Shown: piece by piece, positions 40,504 to 43,501 of the stretch
Layout: each line of letters begins with the position of its first letter
How positions within the stretch are numbered: position 1 is the stretch's first letter
Source: Clostridia bacterium
Lineage (GTDB): Bacteria > Bacillota > Clostridia > Oscillospirales > Acutalibacteraceae
NCBI GenBank assembly: GCA_017415515.1
Contig: JAFQGI010000037.1
Coordinates: forward strand, 1 to 43,501
Direction: 5' to 3'
Length of the DNA stretch: 43,501 nt
Notes under the pieces: generated by a model
What the model was told of the DNA's origin: nothing
What the model saw: only the letters and a program-made list of their open reading frames with translations
The model's database searches: none
Program-made: the position numbers and the translations under genes

Positions 40504-42312
40504 ATGGCTGACATCAAGAAGCATATTCGCAATTTCTGCATCATCGCCCACATCGACCACGGCAAGTCCACCCTGGCAGACCGCCTGCTGGAAAAGACCA
40601 ACACCGTGGCCCTCCGCGATATGGAGGAGCAGCTGTTAGACAGCATGGATCTGGAGCGTGAGCGCGGCATCACCATTAAGGCTCACGCCGTCACCCTCAA
40701 CTACACCGCCCAGGACGGTGAGGAATACACCTTCAACCTTATCGACACCCCCGGTCACGTGGACTTTAACTACGAGGTGAGCCGTTCCTTAGCCGCCTGC
40801 GAGGGGGCGCTGCTGGTGGTGGACGCCAGTCAGGGCGTGGAGGCGCAGACCCTCGCCAACACCTATCTGGCCGCCGAGCACGGGCTGGAGATTTTGCCCG
40901 TGATCAACAAAATCGACCTGCCTGCCGCCGACCCCGACCGTGTGGCGACGGAAATCGAGGATATCATCGGCATCGACGCCTCCGAGGCGCCCCACATCTC
41001 CGCCAAGGCGGGGCTGAACATCGAAGAGGTGCTGGAAGCCATCGTAAAACTCCCTCCCCCCGAGGGCGACGACGAAAAACCCTTGCAGGCGCTGATCTTC
41101 GACAGCTACTACGATTCTTACCGCGGCGTTATCGTGTATTTCCGCGTGATGGACGGCGTGGTGAAGGCCGGCGACACCATCAAGATGATGGCCTCCGGCG
41201 CCACTTTCGATGTGGTCGAGGTGGGTATCATGCGTCCCGGCCGCTTGGAGCCGGTGAAGGAACTCCGTGCCGGTCAGGTGGGCTATCTCGCCGCTTCGAT
41301 TAAGACCGTAGGTGACGCCCGGGTGGGCGACACCATCACCCACGCCGCTAAACCCGCCGCCGAGCCGCTCCCCGGCTACCGCAAGGTCAACCCCATGGTG
41401 TTCTGCGGCGTGTTTCCCGCCGATGGTGCTCATTATCAAGACCTGCGTGAAGCTTTGGAACGCTTGCAACTCAACGACGCCTCCCTGACCTGGGAGCCGG
41501 AAACCTCGGTGGCTCTCGGCTTTGGCTTCCGTTGCGGCTTCCTGGGATTGCTCCACATGGAGATCATTCAGGAGCGTCTGGAGCGTGAGTACAATCTCGA
41601 TTTGATCACCACCGCCCCCAGCGTTATCTACCGCATCACCCTGTCCGACGGCTCGGTGATCATGGTGGACAACCCCACCAACTACCCCGACCCCACCACC
41701 ATCGCCATGGCGGAGGAGCCGATTGCCGAGGCGCACATTTTCGCCCCCAACGACTATGTGGGCAACATTATGGAGCTGTGTCAGGAGCGCCGCGGTGTGT
41801 TCAAGGACATGAAGTACCTCGACCCCACCCGCGTGGACATTCACTACGAATTGCCCCTCAACGAGATTGTGTACGATTTCTTTGACGCGCTGAAATCCCG
41901 CACCAAGGGCTACGCCAGTTTTGACTATGAGCTGAAAGGCTACGTCAAGAGCGAATTGGTCAAGCTGGACATTATGCTCAACGGCGAGATCGTGGACGCG
42001 CTTTCCTTCATCCTGTTCTCCGGCAATGCCTATGCCCGTGCCCGCAAGATGTGCGAGAAGTTGAAGGATAACATCCCCCGCCAGCTGTTTGAGGTGCCGG
42101 TGCAGGCCGCCATCGGCGGCAAGATAATCGCCCGCGAGACGGTGCGCGCTATGCGTAAGGACGTGCTGGCCAAGTGCTACGGCGGCGATATTACCCGGAA
42201 AAAGAAGCTGCTGGAAAAGCAGAAGGAAGGCAAGAAGCGGATGCGTACTTTTGGTACTGTTTCTGTGCCTTCGGAAGCCTTTATGGCAGTACTCAAGTTA
42301 GACGAGGATTAA
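40504..42312 (+). CDS. lepA: Elongation factor 4 (LepA)
   Basis: LepA (602 residues) is a ribosome-associated translational GTPase. G1 is [10 protein letters not shown]3 is DTPGHVDF and G4 is NKIDLP. Domains IV and the LepA-specific C-terminal domain follow ([41 protein letters not shown]). The length is typical. AGAGGTG precedes the ATG. The final 25 or so codons switch to A/T-ending codons unlike the rest of the gene. It is followed after three bases by hemW, the classical pair. Confidence 0.98.
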   Translation: MADIKKHIRNFCIIAHIDHGKSTLADRLLEKTNTVALRDMEEQLLDSMDLERERGITIKAHAVTLNYTAQDGEEYTFNLIDTPGHVDFNYEVSRSLAACEGALLVVDASQGVEAQTLANTYLAAEHGLEILPVINKIDLPAADPDRVATEIEDIIGIDASEAPHISAKAGLNIEEVLEAIVKLPPPEGDDEKPLQALIFDSYYDSYRGVIVYFRVMDGVVKAGDTIKMMASGATFDVVEVGIMRPGRLEPVKELRAGQVGYLAASIKTVGDARVGDTITHAAKPAAEPLPGYRKVNPMVFCGVFPADGAHYQDLREALERLQLNDASLTWEPETSVALGFGFRCGFLGLLHMEIIQERLEREYNLDLITTAPSVIYRITLSDGSVIMVDNPTNYPDPTTIAMAEEPIAEAHIFAPNDYVGNIMELCQERRGVFKDMKYLDPTRVDIHYELPLNEIVYDFFDALKSRTKGYASFDYELKGYVKSELVKLDIMLNGEIVDALSFILFSGNAYARARKMCEKLKDNIPRQLFEVPVQAAIGGKIIARETVRAMRKDVLAKCYGGDITRKKKLLEKQKEGKKRMRTFGTVSVPSEAFMAVLKLDED

Positions 42313-42315
42313 AAA

Positions 42316-43501
42316 ATGTCTTTAAGACAACGGAAAAATAAGATTCCTTTGGGAATATATGTGCATATTCCTTTTTGCAAGAGTAAGTGCCAATACTGTG
42401 ATTTTTACTCTTTGAGCGAAAAGGATGACCGGCTGATGGATGGCTACCTGGGGGCAGTGTGCGCCCACATCCGGGAGGCCGGCCCCCTTGCGCCGGATTA
42501 TTTGGTGGATACCATCTATTTTGGCGGCGGCACACCCAGCTATTTTGGCGCGGACGGTATGGCTGCCATCCTCACCGCCATCCGCAAGAGCTTTGATGTA
42601 AGCCCGGATGCAGAGATCACCTTTGAGGCAAATCCCGATTCTATTACCGATAAGCTTCTGCGCCGGCTGCGCAGCGAGGGCTTTAACCGGGTGAGCCTGG
42701 GCATCCAGTGTGATGACGATAATACCCTGAAAACCCTGGGACGGGTGCATAATTATGAGCAGGCAGTGGCGGCGGTGAAGCTGATCCGCAAAAGAGGTTT
42801 CCGTAATCTTTCGGTGGACCTGATGTTTGGTCTGCCGGGGCAGACCACAAGCACCTGGCTGAAAACCCTGCGAAATGTGCTTTCCCTGAAGCCGGAGCAT
42901 ATCAGCTGCTACGGCCTGAAGGTGGAGGAAAATACGCCCCTTTATCAATATAAGGATTTTTACAACTTAGCCGATGACGATACCCAGGCGGATATGTATC
43001 TTGGCGCGGTGGAGCTGCTCTCTGAGCAGGGCTACCGGCAGTATGAAATCTCCAACTTCTGCCGCAAGGGTCAGGTTTCCCGGCACAATTTGAAGTATTG
43101 GACCGGTGGCGAATACCTGGGCTTTGGCCCGGATGCCAGCTCTGATTTTGGCGGCCAGCGGTTTACTATGGTCCGGGATGTCCACGCCTATATGGAGGGC
43201 ATCCGTATGGGCGGCCAGGTGCTGAAGGAATGTCAGCAGGTATCCGTCCGGGAGCGAGCGGGTGAATACCTGATGATGCGCCTGCGTACCACCATGGGCA
43301 TTGATCCTAAGGAATACGAAAAGCTTCACACCATGCCCTTTGCGCCCTTGCAGCGGAAATTAGAGCAGTTTGCTAAGCAGGGTCTTGCCGCCTGCACCTA
43401 TGATGGCCGCTGGTACTTGACCCCGGAGGGAATGCTCCTGTCTAACACGATCATTTCCGATCTTCTCATTATTCAGGATGATACAGCGCCTTTGGGTAAC
43501 T
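42316..43501 (+). CDS. hemW: Radical SAM protein HemW (partial at window end)
   Basis: The first 395 codons of a HemW-type radical SAM protein are present and no stop is reached. HemW is related to oxygen-independent coproporphyrinogen oxidase but is thought to act as a haem chaperone. The [4Fe-4S] motif is FCKSKCQYCDFYS. Further blocks are YFGGGTPSYF, FEANPDSI, RVSLGIQ and DLMFGLPGQT. In the usual GPGAHS motif this protein has GPDASS. Family members are about 380 residues, so the stop is probably just beyond the edge. Codon use is more AT-ending than in neighbouring genes (many GAT and CCG codons). Confidence 0.92.
   Translation, partial: MSLRQRKNKIPLGIYVHIPFCKSKCQYCDFYSLSEKDDRLMDGYLGAVCAHIREAGPLAPDYLVDTIYFGGGTPSYFGADGMAAILTAIRKSFDVSPDAEITFEANPDSITDKLLRRLRSEGFNRVSLGIQCDDDNTLKTLGRVHNYEQAVAAVKLIRKRGFRNLSVDLMFGLPGQTTSTWLKTLRNVLSLKPEHISCYGLKVEENTPLYQYKDFYNLADDDTQADMYLGAVELLSEQGYRQYEISNFCRKGQVSRHNLKYWTGGEYLGFGPDASSDFGGQRFTMVRDVHAYMEGIRMGGQVLKECQQVSVRERAGEYLMMRLRTTMGIDPKEYEKLHTMPFAPLQRKLEQFAKQGLAACTYDGRWYLTPEGMLLSNTIISDLLIIQDDTAPLGN

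Overview
This window is the replication-origin region of a Gram-positive, spore-forming bacterium of the class Clostridia. The coding GC content, judged by eye, is high-50s percent, and together with the many interspersed palindromic repeats it suggests an Oscillospirales-type (Ruminococcaceae/Oscillospiraceae) gut lineage. The order rpmH-rnpA-yidD (leftward), then dnaA-dnaN-yaaA-recF-remB-gyrB-gyrA (rightward), a SpoIIP homologue, perfect parS sites and a Noc/Soj/Spo0J set support this. The lineage is inferred; the genes are seen directly.

Layout. 1-1145: end of a repeat, then yidD, rnpA and rpmH on the minus strand. 1146-1734: the divergent intergenic region with a DnaA box, the rpmH and dnaA promoters and AT-rich DNA (probable oriC). 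1735-12568: replication and topology genes, plus a membrane protein with two YcxB-like halves between gyrB and gyrA. 12569-13226: a long AT-rich non-coding island rich in GTGGAAAA. 13227-20341: mnmG, rsmG, noc-like, an unusual Lgt-like gene, tRNA-Arg(CCT), soj and spo0J, with three parS-type sites. 20493-25624: acyl-ACP thioesterase, a predicted nuclease-fold protein, a preQ1 riboswitch with queT, and znuABC. 25683-34216: mostly leftward genes, namely a giant YfhO-LysM fusion, a PTS-IIC-like protein, mnmE and spoIIP, with a rightward YwaF-like gene. 34359-35427: a secreted lipoprotein barnase with its barstar inhibitor. 35470-40153: a surface protein, rsmE, a small zinc-ribbon membrane protein, a 98-residue unknown and prmA, all leftward. 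40504 to the end: lepA and a hemW that runs off the window.

How the genes fit together. The left half is chromosome replication, supercoiling and segregation, with tRNA-modification genes (mnmG, mnmE) and rRNA methyltransferases (rsmG, rsmE). The order differs from the classical Bacillus one: mnmG-rsmG-noc-soj-spo0J lie on the same side as gyrA, mnmE is about 16 kb away on the other strand, and prmA-rsmE face away from lepA-hemW. Most gaps are filled by at least five families of short repeats. Some of these supply start-proximal codons, C-termini or stop codons of genes.

The most unusual items are the lipoprotein OB-fold/barnase with a one-base-spaced barstar gene, the YfhO membrane glycosyltransferase-like protein ending in an extra membrane helix and a LysM domain, a pair of exactly 125-bp structured leaders upstream of two unrelated genes, and repeat insertions that recode protein N-termini.
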